From CAZJWC01 sp964550125 (GTDB lineage Bacteria; Bacillota; Clostridia; Christensenellales; Borkfalkiaceae): a DNA stretch of 64,000 bases. Below are positions 7,415 through 18,230 of this stretch, piece after piece (the first letter of the stretch is position 1; every line of letters begins with the position of its first letter). Position numbers and translations under genes: made by a program. The notes under the pieces were generated by a model. It worked only from the letters and a program-made list of their open reading frames with translations, did no database searches and was not told the DNA's origin. Location of the stretch: contig CAZJWC010000003.1 in the NCBI GenBank assembly GCA_964550125.1, forward strand, positions 1 through 64,000, read 5' to 3'.

Positions 7415-10400
7415 TTAGTAATACTTAAATTCATAAATTACTACGCTCGTTGTTGGTGTACCAGAATTTACAACAGTGTATTCTTTTCCGTCTGCATCAG
7501 TAAGTTTATCGGGTATTTGCACCGTAAGAGAGTCTGTGTATATCGTTACAACAGTAGCCAACAACTCACCTGATTCACTTACCGTTACATTGAAGAACCA
7601 TACAAAACTATTTGAATAAATAGTACTTTCGCTGTAAATATATACACCAGCAAACGCATAAGTGTAAGTTTCTTGCATATAGTAGCCTGAAGTTTCAGTT
7701 GTAGTTGTATCACCATCTTCATTTTCATAGTATACGCTACGAGTTGAACTTGTCTTATCTATGCTATAAACCGTTCCTGCAGAGGCTGGAGTCGTTTCCG
7801 TTATGAAATATGAATATTCCTGCGTAACCGGTTTTTTGGTAGAGGTGTTATTTGAGAAATTAAATCCGTGTCCATAGAACGGTCCTCGACCAAACCTAAT
7901 AAGCATACCTTGACCAACCAAGAAAGCATAGATAGGGTGGTCATCAGCCGTAGTTGCAACTTGAATTGTCATCATTGCACCTACATCATTTAAGAACTTA
8001 GTTTCTCCACCAAAAGTACCTTGTGCTTGACAATAAATTTTTGAAGTTGCCCACTCATCTGCATCTTCAAAGTACACTAATGCTGCTTTAATCTCTGTCA
8101 ATGATACATCATAAGAAAGCAAATTATTGTTTGATAGGTAGTAAATTTTATTGTTTTCTGCATAAGTGATTTGTTTTTCGTTTGCAGCACAATTTGCACC
8201 TGCGTTAAATATAATCTTTATTGCCCAGCCTTTTGGAACAAGACAAGAGTAAATAGGAGCATTTTCACCATCAGTATAACTGTTATTAACCGTTCCTACA
8301 TAACTCATCAACACACCTGGTGCAGAGAATAATGCATTTGTGTCATTTGTTGAATCACTCGTTAAACCTCCGTAGCAGTTTGAAATTCTCGTTCTAGTAG
8401 AACTCGTTCCCGTTTCAATATCGGTAAACGCATACAAATGTGCACAGATATATGACGAACTTTGACCGTTTTGATAATAATAGTCATTTTGGAAGTATAC
8501 CGTAATAAACTCTAAATCTTCCATTATGTACTCTTCATAATCATTACTATATGACCTTGCATAGAATATATCCTTAGATTCGTTATATCCATACGAAGAA
8601 GGAGTTGTACCTGAGCCTGTTGTATAACCACTTTGAGTTGAACTTGATACAGTTCTTTCATATACACGCATTGAACCACGTAGAGTTATTTGGTCGGCTT
8701 GTGCCGATGTGCCTTCAAGATGTATTCCTGCATCATCAGTAGAGAAATCATCATAGTAATGCAATGTATATACATACATTGTTGAGTTGTTGTAACCTTG
8801 TGTTGTAGTATAATCACTAACTTTACCATAGAAGAACATACCTTCGTGCAATGATGTTTCCGTCATTGTTGAAGTGATTGCACGATTTGTATTATCCAAA
8901 GTTGAATAGTTAGTAAAGTAAATTGATATATTAGTTGCAACGGCAGGAACACTTATATAATATAATTTACGCTCTGTCGAATCACCCGTCAAATCACTAC
9001 AAGTATAAGAGGCTGTACTTGCCATTTCAACCCCTTGACCACGCATTTCAGTGCTTGTATTGTAATACAACTCACCATTGTAATAGAATTGAATTTCTAC
9101 TGCAACTTGACCAAAGTACGCATTTGTTGGAGCGCCATCAGTCGTTTGCAATGTATTATAGAAGTAAACATTGTAAACTTCACCAGCAAATTCAAGTTGC
9201 TCACCAGAAGTTGCATCATAAATCCAAACATTACCTTCAGTTGTTCTTTTAATTTCCTCAATACAATTTACGCCACCAACAATTCTTGTTAAAAATTCAT
9301 TGTAAACTGCATCTTCTTTATATTGTTCATACACACTCTCTAATACATAAATAGTAATACCATTTGATGCGTATGTGATATAACCGTTTTCATTTCTAAC
9401 AGTATATACTTCACCAAACGTACTCATTAAAGAGATGATTGGTGCTGTGGGTGTTAAAATATAGTAATCCACAACCCTACCTAATGCTTTTAAAGCATCT
9501 TTTTCAATGGAAGTTACAGTTGTAGGGATCGCATAAGAAACTAATCTTTGATTATTTCTTCTATTGATACCTAAAACTTGAATAAGTCTAGTCTTATCTT
9601 TACTCAAGAAAGAGAAGTTACCATATTTTAAACTACCATATATAGTGAAATAATCACTACTTCCTCCAACAAAATCAATACTTGTAATCTGTGTTGAGTT
9701 AAAGGCATTGTAACCTATCGATTGAACAGATTGAGGTATTAAAATTGAATTTATAACTGAAATGTTATTGATATTAAATAGGTTAGTTCCTAATTGTACA
9801 ACTGTGTAAGCATCACCGTTACCCGTTGTATCAACATACACTACACTAGGAATAGTCATTGCACTGCTAATACCATCAGCAGGGATAAACTCTGTCAATA
9901 ATGCAGTTTTATTAGTATAGTCTTTTATAATGAAACGCCATAAGTTTCCGTCATCATCATGGTATACATTGAATAATTCTTCATCATATTCCATATCCGT
10001 TCCGTGATACACATCTTCAATATAGATTGAGTCAGTAGGATAGATAACGTCTTCCCAAGTGAAATTGTTACTACCTAAAATTCTGTGTTCACGACCGTCA
10101 TCAGCGTATTCATATGAAAGTTGATAACCTTCAGTATAAATAATTTTAGTATTACCGTTTTGGTTTTCGGTATCAGCCATAGCCCAAGAAGGCAAATAAA
10201 GTACAATATCGGCAGCAGTAGTATAGGTATAACCTATCATATTGCCGTTTTCTATATATAGTTGATATCTTAATGAACTAGACTTATTTTGAGTTTGATT
10301 TCTTAAATCAACATAACCTATTTGTCCATAGTTCAAAATTTGAACATCTCTCGTTGCAGAACTTGCAATAATTCCATCAATTTGTGTTCCTGCACCAACG

Positions 10401-11701
10401 AATACGTTGGTTGAACTTACAATTGATATTGAACCCAACTTGTATGTTCCACTATCAGTCATTTGATTGATTATTATATCACTCAAATATAAACCATTTG
10501 TATCACTTGATGTATCAAGTATACAGTTTGCTACAAATGAGCCACCTTTAAGTCCTTCTTCATACCAGCCTAAAAATATCTGTGCACCATCACTACTTCG
10601 ACCTTGAATACTGCAAGAACTGTTAGGCGTGTCAATTTCAAAATCGCCATAGACATACAGTTTTGACAACTGTGGAAGTTTTATCGTTACTGATTCACTT
10701 GCATCAAACTCATATTTAAAGTTTCCAGTCGTATAGAAAGAGAAGCCGTTTAAATCAAAGTTTAAAGGTTTATCAATTACGATGTCTTTTTCAAAGTTTA
10801 AAGTTTCAGTCAAAACGATGGTATCGCTTGAAGGAGCCATAAGTAAAGCATTTTCAAACTCGTCAGTCGTTCCACAATACCAGTAGTTAGTTTGTTCCTC
10901 AGGAACATAGTATGACTTTTGAGTTGCCATAAAAGTTGTATCAATAGTTAGTCTTTCAAATGCTGACAAGTATCTACTTGGAGTACCTTCATCAAAGTAA
11001 ATGCACATCCTAATATAACTTAAAGTTTGACCTTCCTTACAAAGAACGTTTCCTAATCTTATTTCATCAGTTAAGTATCTAATACTCTTTGAGTTTTTAT
11101 CAAGTGAAGCGGCATTTATAGTTGTTTCAGCACAATATTCTTCAAGCGAATTATAATACAAAACAGCTGAAGAAACATCGCTCACACTGAAATAGCAATA
11201 GTCTTTTATGATATTATAACTTTCTTCCTCAATAGAATCAGCAAAATCATATGCAAACTTGATATAAGTTGCTACGTCAACGTTACCAGAGTTTTCCATT
11301 ACTAGATATCTCGTTAAGATATAACCACTTTCATCATCTAGTCTTGAAAGCCATTTACAAGCACTTGAAATGTTAACAGACTCGTAAGCTGAACCAGGTT
11401 CAGCAGTTGCAGTCGTTGATGAAAGGTCAATCTCTGTTATGCCACTTCCTTCCTGTCCAAGTTCAAACGCTCTACCTGCTGAATCTCTAATAGATAGATT
11501 TACCGCAAGGTCGGCAGCATATAGAGGTGTAGCAAAACTAACAGAAGAAGCTGAAAACCAAGCATATGCTGCTGTTGATGATAAAAAGATTATCAACAAA
11601 ACACTCAGTAAAGTTATGTACACCTTTGTCGTACTACCCATTTTTGAAAACGAGTGCTTTTTGTATTCAGTTGTTTTGGCAGTATTAATGTTATTTTTCA
11701 T
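7415..11701 (-). CDS. Giant secreted surface protein with TasA-type N-terminus
   Basis: This 1,428-aa protein is last in the operon. The start is chosen at 11701, where GGAGGACTCA precedes the ATG; an upstream in-frame ATG at 11746 lacks a site. The N-terminus has a basic stretch, a hydrophobic helix and an AAYAWFSA motif of the kind seen in SipW-processed TasA-like proteins. Next come a beta-rich domain and a stretch like right-handed beta-helix surface proteins, then a short leucine-rich region of the BspA/LRR_5 type (ILIPQSVQSIGYNAFNS), and a long Tyr/Thr/Ser-rich beta-sheet tail. No LPXTG or C-terminal membrane anchor is visible. It is a paralogue of the neighbouring 1,965-aa protein over both N- and C-terminal parts. 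It probably forms or decorates an extracellular fibre or matrix. Confidence 0.75.
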   Translation of the reverse strand: MKNNINTAKTTEYKKHSFSKMGSTTKVYITLLSVLLIIFLSSTAAYAWFSASSVSFATPLYAADLAVNLSIRDSAGRAFELGQEGSGITEIDLSSTTATAEPGSAYESVNISSACKWLSRLDDESGYILTRYLVMENSGNVDVATYIKFAYDFADSIEEESYNIIKDYCYFSVSDVSSAVLYYNSLEEYCAETTINAASLDKNSKSIRYLTDEIRLGNVLCKEGQTLSYIRMCIYFDEGTPSRYLSAFERLTIDTTFMATQKSYYVPEEQTNYWYCGTTDEFENALLMAPSSDTIVLTETLNFEKDIVIDKPLNFDLNGFSFYTTGNFKYEFDASESVTIKLPQLSKLYVYGDFEIDTPNSSCSIQGRSSDGAQIFLGWYEEGLKGGSFVANCILDTSSDTNGLYLSDIIINQMTDSGTYKLGSISIVSSTNVFVGAGTQIDGIIASSATRDVQILNYGQIGYVDLRNQTQNKSSSLRYQLYIENGNMIGYTYTTAADIVLYLPSWAMADTENQNGNTKIIYTEGYQLSYEYADDGREHRILGSNNFTWEDVIYPTDSIYIEDVYHGTDMEYDEELFNVYHDDDGNLWRFIIKDYTNKTALLTEFIPADGISSAMTIPSVVYVDTTGNGDAYTVVQLGTNLFNINNISVINSILIPQSVQSIGYNAFNSTQITSIDFVGGSSDYFTIYGSLKYGNFSFLSKDKTRLIQVLGINRRNNQRLVSYAIPTTVTSIEKDALKALGRVVDYYILTPTAPIISLMSTFGEVYTVRNENGYITYASNGITIYVLESVYEQYKEDAVYNEFLTRIVGGVNCIEEIKRTTEGNVWIYDATSGEQLEFAGEVYNVYFYNTLQTTDGAPTNAYFGQVAVEIQFYYNGELYYNTSTEMRGQGVEMASTASYTCSDLTGDSTERKLYYISVPAVATNISIYFTNYSTLDNTNRAITSTMTETSLHEGMFFYGKVSDYTTTQGYNNSTMYVYTLHYYDDFSTDDAGIHLEGTSAQADQITLRGSMRVYERTVSSSTQSGYTTGSGTTPSSYGYNESKDIFYARSYSNDYEEYIMEDLEFITVYFQNDYYYQNGQSSSYICAHLYAFTDIETGTSSTRTRISNCYGGLTSDSTNDTNALFSAPGVLMSYVGTVNNSYTDGENAPIYSCLVPKGWAIKIIFNAGANCAANEKQITYAENNKIYYLSNNNLLSYDVSLTEIKAALVYFEDADEWATSKIYCQAQGTFGGETKFLNDVGAMMTIQVATTADDHPIYAFLVGQGMLIRFGRGPFYGHGFNFSNNTSTKKPVTQEYSYFITETTPASAGTVYSIDKTSSTRSVYYENEDGDTTTTETSGYYMQETYTYAFAGVYIYSESTIYSNSFVWFFNVTVSESGELLATVVTIYTDSLTVQIPDKLTDADGKEYTVVNSGTPTTSVVIYEFKYY

Positions 11702-11733
11702 TGAGTCCTCCAAAATACTCGTTTCCTTTATGT

Positions 11734-14700
11734 TTATATATTCCAAATTACATATTTTCCACGGTCATTAATGTAATAATAATAACCTGAGGTAGTAGGT
11801 TTAGTTGCTGAATACAAATAAACCTTTGCTGTTGAAATTGAAGTACCGGGAAGAAGGTCATATCCATCTATTGTATCAGGGAACGCCAAATTATTTAAGG
11901 TAGTGTGCTCTGTTATACCATTGATAATTTCAGCATATGTTACACCGTCAACCTTAGTCAACTTATAGAAATATTTAGCCGAACTCCTATCAACTGACGA
12001 TTGCTCTTGCAATTTAAGTTTTGATAAAGTCGAACTTCCTGTTGATACAAAAATATCACCACCAACATAATCTGCACCAGTATAACTTGCTGTATAATTT
12101 GACGCTGATTCATTAAATGAAATATCGTCAAGTCCTTTGGGTACATCAATATACCAAACTTCAAGGCCATTATATGTTTTATCCGTTTTAGTCATAGAAG
12201 CACCTGGTATCCATGTACTAGTATACTTTCTAGGGTTTCTTCCCGAATATGTATACTCCGCTCTTGCTGCTAAATAAACGTTGTAACTTACACTTACTGT
12301 AGTGGTTGAGTTGTTACCAGGGCGACCACCACTACTTGAGGTATAACTTTCTTGAGCTGTAAAATAATCCTCATAAAATCCAGTACAATACACACTTGAC
12401 CAGTTACTAGGCTTTGCAAAATAAACTCTGCAAACTTCAGCAGTAACTTCCTTTGTTCCAACAGAAGAAGAGTAAGTTTCTGCATAGTGCATTGTAACTG
12501 TTTGTTCACCGAACTCGTTCTTTTCAGCATCTGTATAAGATACTTCATTTATAGTTGCCTTAATTACTTCAGCTGAAGAATTAAGAATACCTTTTGAAAC
12601 ATAATCATCTTCAAGTGATTGTAAAACATGAATTGAATATCCGTTAAAGTTATAGATAACAACACCGTTTACTGTGGTCGTATCTAATGCAAATAGTGTA
12701 CCTAAAGTTCCCTGCGAAACTGAAATAGGTTCTAACGCTGTTGAATACAAAGTTTTTAAAGTTGTTATGCTTGAAATTGCATCATATTTGATGTTAACAA
12801 CCGAAAAAGGCAAATTATATTCAGTTATATCCCCATTTTGAATAAATAATTCACACAATGTTGTTGAATCGTATGAAATTAAAGCCAAATCTTGAGTGTC
12901 TAAACTTCCAAGCAATCTATAACTCGTATTACCAGAATCCAATGTAATGTTGTTAATTTGCATTGAATTGAACGCATTTACTTGTAGATTTGTGATATTT
13001 GCACCTATATTTATTTGTGTTATTGATGCAACATTTTCATCAGTTATTGTATTAGTTGCAACGCTTGAAACTCCGTAGTCAACCTCTCTATAAGTAAGGT
13101 GTGTGGGAATATCAAGAGTTGTATTAGATAGATTTGCAGAAGCAAGTTCCAAATCAATCAATCTTGCTGTATCATTTTCAAGAGCGATAAATTTCCAGGT
13201 ATTACCAGCACTATCATATGCTAGATTATAAAGTGTACTTTCTTCCTCATCATCAGTATATGATATATCAGTAGTATCTATCTCTCGCTCATAAGAGATA
13301 TTTAAATAAGTAAAGCTTTCGCCACCTTGCAATCTCTCCTCTTTGGGATACTCTGTATCCTCAACGAAAATAGTCGAATCATATGAAAGGTAATACTTAT
13401 CTAAAATGTATTTAATAATTACTTCATCTTCACTACTGTTTGTAGGAACTATAATTACTACATCTGTTGTAGATGTATTATTTAGTCCTATTAGTCCACG
13501 ATTGATTATGTTAAACTGATATTTACCTCTTCTAAAACTACCACCTATAAGCACTGATGTATTGTACTTATCAACATCTTCTTCGTCAATAAGTTCAACC
13601 ATCTCGTGATACAAATAGGGGTGCATTTTATTAGTAAACCATACATAACCTGTTTCTACCTTGCTTGTATCTGTTGCGTCAAATGAAAGATAATATACCG
13701 AAACTAAACTTGTATATATGCTTTCAAGAGAGGCTGATGTTCCATAAGTATTAGATGATGAATTAGGGAAAGTAAATCTTGCAATATATTGCTCATCATA
13801 TCTATAACAATAAGTAAAAGTTGTGGTTGTGCTATCTCCAACTAGACCACCTGAGAAACTTGATGTTCTATTTGAACCACGACCTGTTGTATCACCAACT
13901 GCATATGAATATGAAAGCGTTCCTGCATTATATCCAACCAAGCCACCACCATAAGCATTACCTGTAACGCTAATAGCTTGTACGCTCGCTTTTGAGAAAG
14001 ATTTTGTTACAGTTGAGTTTGCGTCAACGTAACCAACAAGTCCACCACTATATACGGGATAACTTGAACCAGCACCAACATAATAAGCTTTTGATAAGCC
14101 TGAACTATATGAATCTGTTATCGTGCTTGAATACATCTCACCAACAAGTGAGCCTGAATAAGCACTATAATATGCTTTTGCCAAAATGGTACTATTTGAA
14201 TAACACGCTGAAATTGTCGTATTCTTTGCATATCCAACTATACCACCTGCTTTACAGAAATTATAAGCACTTTCAGTTGTAATCTTCAAACTGCTGTATG
14301 AATATTTTATTACTGCAGAAGTATTCACATTTGCAAGTAGACCTGATACATATGCAGTTGCTTGTTTGCATTTTGCCTCAATATCACCTAGTGTGTATGA
14401 GTTTTTAATTTCTATTGTATCTGCATATCCAATTAAACCACCAACCGTCATTGTTGAACTTGTTGAAGTTGAATTGTTTTGTATCGTTAAAGTAACATTT
14501 GACTTAATTTTATTTACTGCTTGACTGCCTGCAAAATACCCAAATAATGAACCAACATATGTTGAACCTGTTGAAGTAAGAGAAATTGTTCCCTTAACCT
14601 CACAGTTTTTTACATAAACGCTATCAGCATATCCTGCTAAACCACCACAATATGAATCAAGCGTGCTATTTATTTTAAAGTTAATATTAGTTATAGTAAT

Positions 14701-17631
14701 ATCTACGAAAGAGGCATTTTTCAAATAGCCAAACAAACCATAGTAACCATTATATTCATCAGTTATAGTGAAGTTGAACACTTTAAATTCTTTACCATCA
14801 ACTATACCTGAGAAGGGATGTGTTGAGTCGCCGATAGGTTCCCACTCATTTCCGTTTAGGTCAATGTTGTTTGCTAAAATAAAGTACATACCTTCATAGG
14901 TATTTCCATCCTTAACTTTTTCTCTTAAATATGCTAGGTGAGCACCAGTTGAAATTTCATAGGGAATTTCCTCCGTGCCTTCACCTTTAAATTCTGATTC
15001 AGTTTCACCGAACCAAATATCATCATCAACGGTGATTGTATATGAAGTTACATTTTGATAATACAAAGTAAATGGAATACCATCACTTACCCACCAAACA
15101 TAACCGTTTGCGATTGAGCCTTCACCATAAATACGCCAGTAGGGTTGAATTAGGTTGTTCATTACCACTGTTTCACTTGCATTAGTTACGATTGTGGACT
15201 TATCAAGGCCTTCAATTTCTGTATCATTATATAAAATCTTTTGTGTAGAGTATGAGAAACACTCAATTACGCTTCCCGTTCCTGTTGCACAAATGTATGC
15301 CAACTTTGTATCTTGTGTTGAAGTTATTGTTCCCATTGATAAAACATATGAGAATACTGCCCCACCATTATTATCAGCAACACCACCAGCAATATAAATA
15401 TCACTGCCACTTGTTTGTACATCAATGTCGCCGTCAATATAACAAATTGTGGTTTCAGCAGTATTTCCATTTACACCTATCATACCACCCGCTTTAACTG
15501 AACCACCAGTTCCTGTAAGAGTTATATCAATAGTTGAATATGAAAGTTTAATACTGCCTTGATTTTCACCGACAAAACCACCAATAGTATACCTTGAAGA
15601 AGATGTTAAGCTAGCATCAATAGTTCCTTGAGTAAAGCAAGCAGAAATAATTGCACCCGTTTCAATCTTACCAACCATACCACCAACAAGTGAATCTCCC
15701 TCTGCTTCAACAGAGATATTAATGATTGTATAGCAGTTTGTAAATCTTGTACCCGACTTTGAATAACCTACTAATCCACCAATTTTTCCGTTAGTTTTAG
15801 TAGAAGTGATTGTACCGATTGCATAACAGCCATTTACAGTTCCGTTTTCAACAAGTCCTGCAATACCACCCTCAAAATCACGATTTGAACTGATGACAAA
15901 ATCAAGTACACCTAAATTTTTAAGAGTTCCATTTACGACATAACCAAATAGACCTGTATATGATTGTGTATTCTCTGCTATAACGAAATTTGAAATCGTA
16001 TATCCGTTTGCATCAAATATACCTTTAAAAGGATTTGATGGCGTTCCTATAGGAACCCACTCATTTCCGTTTAAGTCTAAGTCCATTGCAAGTTCAAAAT
16101 AAACACCTGAGTAATGGTTACCGTCAGCATTACTATTAACACAATTTGCAAAGTATTTAAGTTGTGCACAAGTACCTATGTAGTAAGGGTCGGTAATAGT
16201 ACCAGTTCCGTTGATTGAAGTTGCAACACTTGTTCCGTCCCATACATTTACAAAGTTATCAGTTTCATTAAATTTAATCGATGAAGCATCAACCTTTTCA
16301 ATTTCACCTTCATTGATAATTTGTATATTTACAGCATCTGCATAAGAATAAATAGTACCAACTTGACAGCTTTCACCGATAAAGATACAAGTATTACTCA
16401 ATACATTGTAATCAGCAAGTTTGTAAGATTTATTTCCTAAAGCATCAACTGCGTCTAGCGTTTTAATAATTATGTTTTCTTGAACAAAACCACTTTTGTC
16501 GTTAGTTTTATCGAACTTTGTTTTAATGTTCAAAACACCTTGAACAACCTCGCCATCAGTTATTCGTCCTAACAAAATTTGAGTTTTTGAGTTACCAACA
16601 ATAAATAGTGATGATGATGGAATATCAATATTTATATCACCCGACACGACCAATCTTGATGATGAATACATATTTACATAAGAGTCGTGTGAAGAAGCAT
16701 AGTCAAAGTTAAGGTCGCCGTCTATTTCTAATGTAAAGCCGTTTAAATTCAATGTAACTGCTTGTATAAAAGTCAAAGGTTTTGTTGTTGATATATTCGT
16801 TGTTAAATTGATTACATCTCCAGCCTTTGCGTTTGAAGCTGCTTCCTTTAATGCAGTTTCAGTTGCTACAGAATAGGTTGTAGTTGTTTCACTCTCCTCA
16901 AAAGCATTTACTCTTGAATAGATATAAGTTGACATACCGAAACTTGATAAAGTTACACTTGTTGAAGTTGACCAAATTTGTACCCTGTAATATGAAGATG
17001 AAGCATTATGGACCTCACCAAGTGATTGAATTTTGTCAATGTCAGTTAAAGGCATTTTTCCTTCAAGAGCATTTAACTCAGAGACAGTTACTGAATAGTT
17101 GCTGGCTACCGATTTCATTGCTGCCGTTTCATTCATACTTGCCATTTCTGCTTGTACTTCGCTTGTTATTTCATCTATGTAAAAATAACTTGTTTTTACT
17201 ATATTGTTATATCTAGCCTCACCAATACTTCCATCTTCATAGTTCATATAGAATTGAAGATAAGCGTTAATATCAACCGTACCTGTATTATCTAGTTTGA
17301 AGTATCTTGTAATATTTGTTTTACTAGGTTCATTTAAAATCCAGTCAGTAGTCGTATAGTAGTTTGTATCCGTACTTTCTTGGTTAGGCATTGCTAGGTC
17401 GTTGCCATAAGCGTCATAAAGAGTAACATCCATCGTCATTGAAATTGTATTTAGAACGTTGTTATCGTTAAGGAAGAACATTTTATACCAACAATATGTA
17501 ACCGTTGATACAAGACACACTATTGAGAAAATAATCAACAACGCAAAATAGAGACTTGTATTTTTCAGTCCCTTTTTCGCTTTTTTATTCAATTTTGAAT
17601 GCTGATTTTTATTAACACTCAATTCAGACAT
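11734..17631 (-). CDS. Giant secreted surface protein with GLUG repeats
   Basis: A 1,965-aa exported protein. The start is placed at 17631, where AAAGGAGTAAAG precedes the ATG, rather than at 17652. Residues 1-60 hold a basic region, a hydrophobic helix and VTYCWYK, a variant of the YAWF motif of its neighbours. The N-terminal 450 residues match those of the 1,428-aa protein in layout. From about 490 to 1330 there are two blocks beginning like IGTCAQLKYF...DLDLNGNEWVPIG, each followed by many GLUG-type units (GGLVGY, GGMVGK, GSLVGE), a repeat of bacterial adhesins. An LRR_5-like segment and a beta-rich tail follow. Likely role: adhesin or matrix component exported through the operon's signal peptidases. 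Confidence 0.8.
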   Translation of the reverse strand: MSELSVNKNQHSKLNKKAKKGLKNTSLYFALLIIFSIVCLVSTVTYCWYKMFFLNDNNVLNTISMTMDVTLYDAYGNDLAMPNQESTDTNYYTTTDWILNEPSKTNITRYFKLDNTGTVDINAYLQFYMNYEDGSIGEARYNNIVKTSYFYIDEITSEVQAEMASMNETAAMKSVASNYSVTVSELNALEGKMPLTDIDKIQSLGEVHNASSSYYRVQIWSTSTSVTLSSFGMSTYIYSRVNAFEESETTTTYSVATETALKEAASNAKAGDVINLTTNISTTKPLTFIQAVTLNLNGFTLEIDGDLNFDYASSHDSYVNMYSSSRLVVSGDINIDIPSSSLFIVGNSKTQILLGRITDGEVVQGVLNIKTKFDKTNDKSGFVQENIIIKTLDAVDALGNKSYKLADYNVLSNTCIFIGESCQVGTIYSYADAVNIQIINEGEIEKVDASSIKFNETDNFVNVWDGTSVATSINGTGTITDPYYIGTCAQLKYFANCVNSNADGNHYSGVYFELAMDLDLNGNEWVPIGTPSNPFKGIFDANGYTISNFVIAENTQSYTGLFGYVVNGTLKNLGVLDFVISSNRDFEGGIAGLVENGTVNGCYAIGTITSTKTNGKIGGLVGYSKSGTRFTNCYTIINISVEAEGDSLVGGMVGKIETGAIISACFTQGTIDASLTSSSRYTIGGFVGENQGSIKLSYSTIDITLTGTGGSVKAGGMIGVNGNTAETTICYIDGDIDVQTSGSDIYIAGGVADNNGGAVFSYVLSMGTITSTQDTKLAYICATGTGSVIECFSYSTQKILYNDTEIEGLDKSTIVTNASETVVMNNLIQPYWRIYGEGSIANGYVWWVSDGIPFTLYYQNVTSYTITVDDDIWFGETESEFKGEGTEEIPYEISTGAHLAYLREKVKDGNTYEGMYFILANNIDLNGNEWEPIGDSTHPFSGIVDGKEFKVFNFTITDEYNGYYGLFGYLKNASFVDITITNINFKINSTLDSYCGGLAGYADSVYVKNCEVKGTISLTSTGSTYVGSLFGYFAGSQAVNKIKSNVTLTIQNNSTSTSSTMTVGGLIGYADTIEIKNSYTLGDIEAKCKQATAYVSGLLANVNTSAVIKYSYSSLKITTESAYNFCKAGGIVGYAKNTTISACYSNSTILAKAYYSAYSGSLVGEMYSSTITDSYSSGLSKAYYVGAGSSYPVYSGGLVGYVDANSTVTKSFSKASVQAISVTGNAYGGGLVGYNAGTLSYSYAVGDTTGRGSNRTSSFSGGLVGDSTTTTFTYCYRYDEQYIARFTFPNSSSNTYGTSASLESIYTSLVSVYYLSFDATDTSKVETGYVWFTNKMHPYLYHEMVELIDEEDVDKYNTSVLIGGSFRRGKYQFNIINRGLIGLNNTSTTDVVIIVPTNSSEDEVIIKYILDKYYLSYDSTIFVEDTEYPKEERLQGGESFTYLNISYEREIDTTDISYTDDEEESTLYNLAYDSAGNTWKFIALENDTARLIDLELASANLSNTTLDIPTHLTYREVDYGVSSVATNTITDENVASITQINIGANITNLQVNAFNSMQINNITLDSGNTSYRLLGSLDTQDLALISYDSTTLCELFIQNGDITEYNLPFSVVNIKYDAISSITTLKTLYSTALEPISVSQGTLGTLFALDTTTVNGVVIYNFNGYSIHVLQSLEDDYVSKGILNSSAEVIKATINEVSYTDAEKNEFGEQTVTMHYAETYSSSVGTKEVTAEVCRVYFAKPSNWSSVYCTGFYEDYFTAQESYTSSSGGRPGNNSTTTVSVSYNVYLAARAEYTYSGRNPRKYTSTWIPGASMTKTDKTYNGLEVWYIDVPKGLDDISFNESASNYTASYTGADYVGGDIFVSTGSSTLSKLKLQEQSSVDRSSAKYFYKLTKVDGVTYAEIINGITEHTTLNNLAFPDTIDGYDLLPGTSISTAKVYLYSATKPTTSGYYYYINDRGKYVIWNI

Positions 17632-17673
17632 CTTTACTCCTTTATAGTTCAACCATCAATTAAAATGATTACC

Positions 17674-18228
17674 TTATTCGTTACTTTCTTCCTCGTCCGT
17701 ATCTTCATCATCTAAATGTAATGCTTTTTTAAAATTCAAGCCTTCACAAACGAGTATCACCACCAAAGGAATTATTAAAACTAAAAATCCATACCTGGAA
17801 GCAAAAAAAGTTTGTATATTTCCAATAAATGAAGAAACTTTTATAACCTTGCCAACCACTTGCGAACCTTTTATTTCAGGGTCTACACTTTTATTTGCAG
17901 TTCCTTTAGTTATAATCGTATATTCTCCACTTGAATCCTTCGTTATTTCTTGAATTCTGTGAGTAATCACTTTGCCTTTATAATCGCCTACTAAACCATT
18001 ATAGGATATGTCATCACCTACTTTTAGTGTATCTAAATCAACCTTTTTCACAATTACGCAATCGCCAACCTTAATTTCAGGTTCCATACTTGGCGTAGCT
18101 ACGTTCATAAAATAGAATCCAAATATATTGATATTATCTCCACTAAATCTGGCAACAGCTATTAGAAGTAAACATACAAACAAAATACCTGTTATACACC
18201 AGCCGATTATTGACATCACTTTTTTCAT
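17674..18228 (-). CDS. SipW-like (S26B) signal peptidase I
   Basis: A 184-residue membrane protease with one N-terminal transmembrane helix (about 8-28) and a second near the C-terminus (about 148-165). The nucleophile Ser is in TPSMEP (Ser47). VITHRI carries His90 where ordinary signal peptidases have Lys, the hallmark of the archaeal/ER-like S26B class that includes SipW. KSVDPEIKG may supply the acidic residue. SipW enzymes in bacilli cut TasA-type fibre precursors. Here the gene sits between a small TasA-like gene (2 bp away) and the giant surface-protein genes, its likely substrates. The ribosome binding site is weak, suggesting translational coupling. Confidence 0.9.
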   Translation of the reverse strand: MKKVMSIIGWCITGILFVCLLLIAVARFSGDNINIFGFYFMNVATPSMEPEIKVGDCVIVKKVDLDTLKVGDDISYNGLVGDYKGKVITHRIQEITKDSSGEYTIITKGTANKSVDPEIKGSQVVGKVIKVSSFIGNIQTFFASRYGFLVLIIPLVVILVCEGLNFKKALHLDDEDTDEEESNE

Positions 18229-18230
18229 AT

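Noticed and set aside
14000..16200. Repeat arrays in the GLUG region as CRISPR or tandem DNA repeats
   Set aside because: Repeats are at the protein level with variable spacing and sequence; no exact direct repeats with spacers are present.
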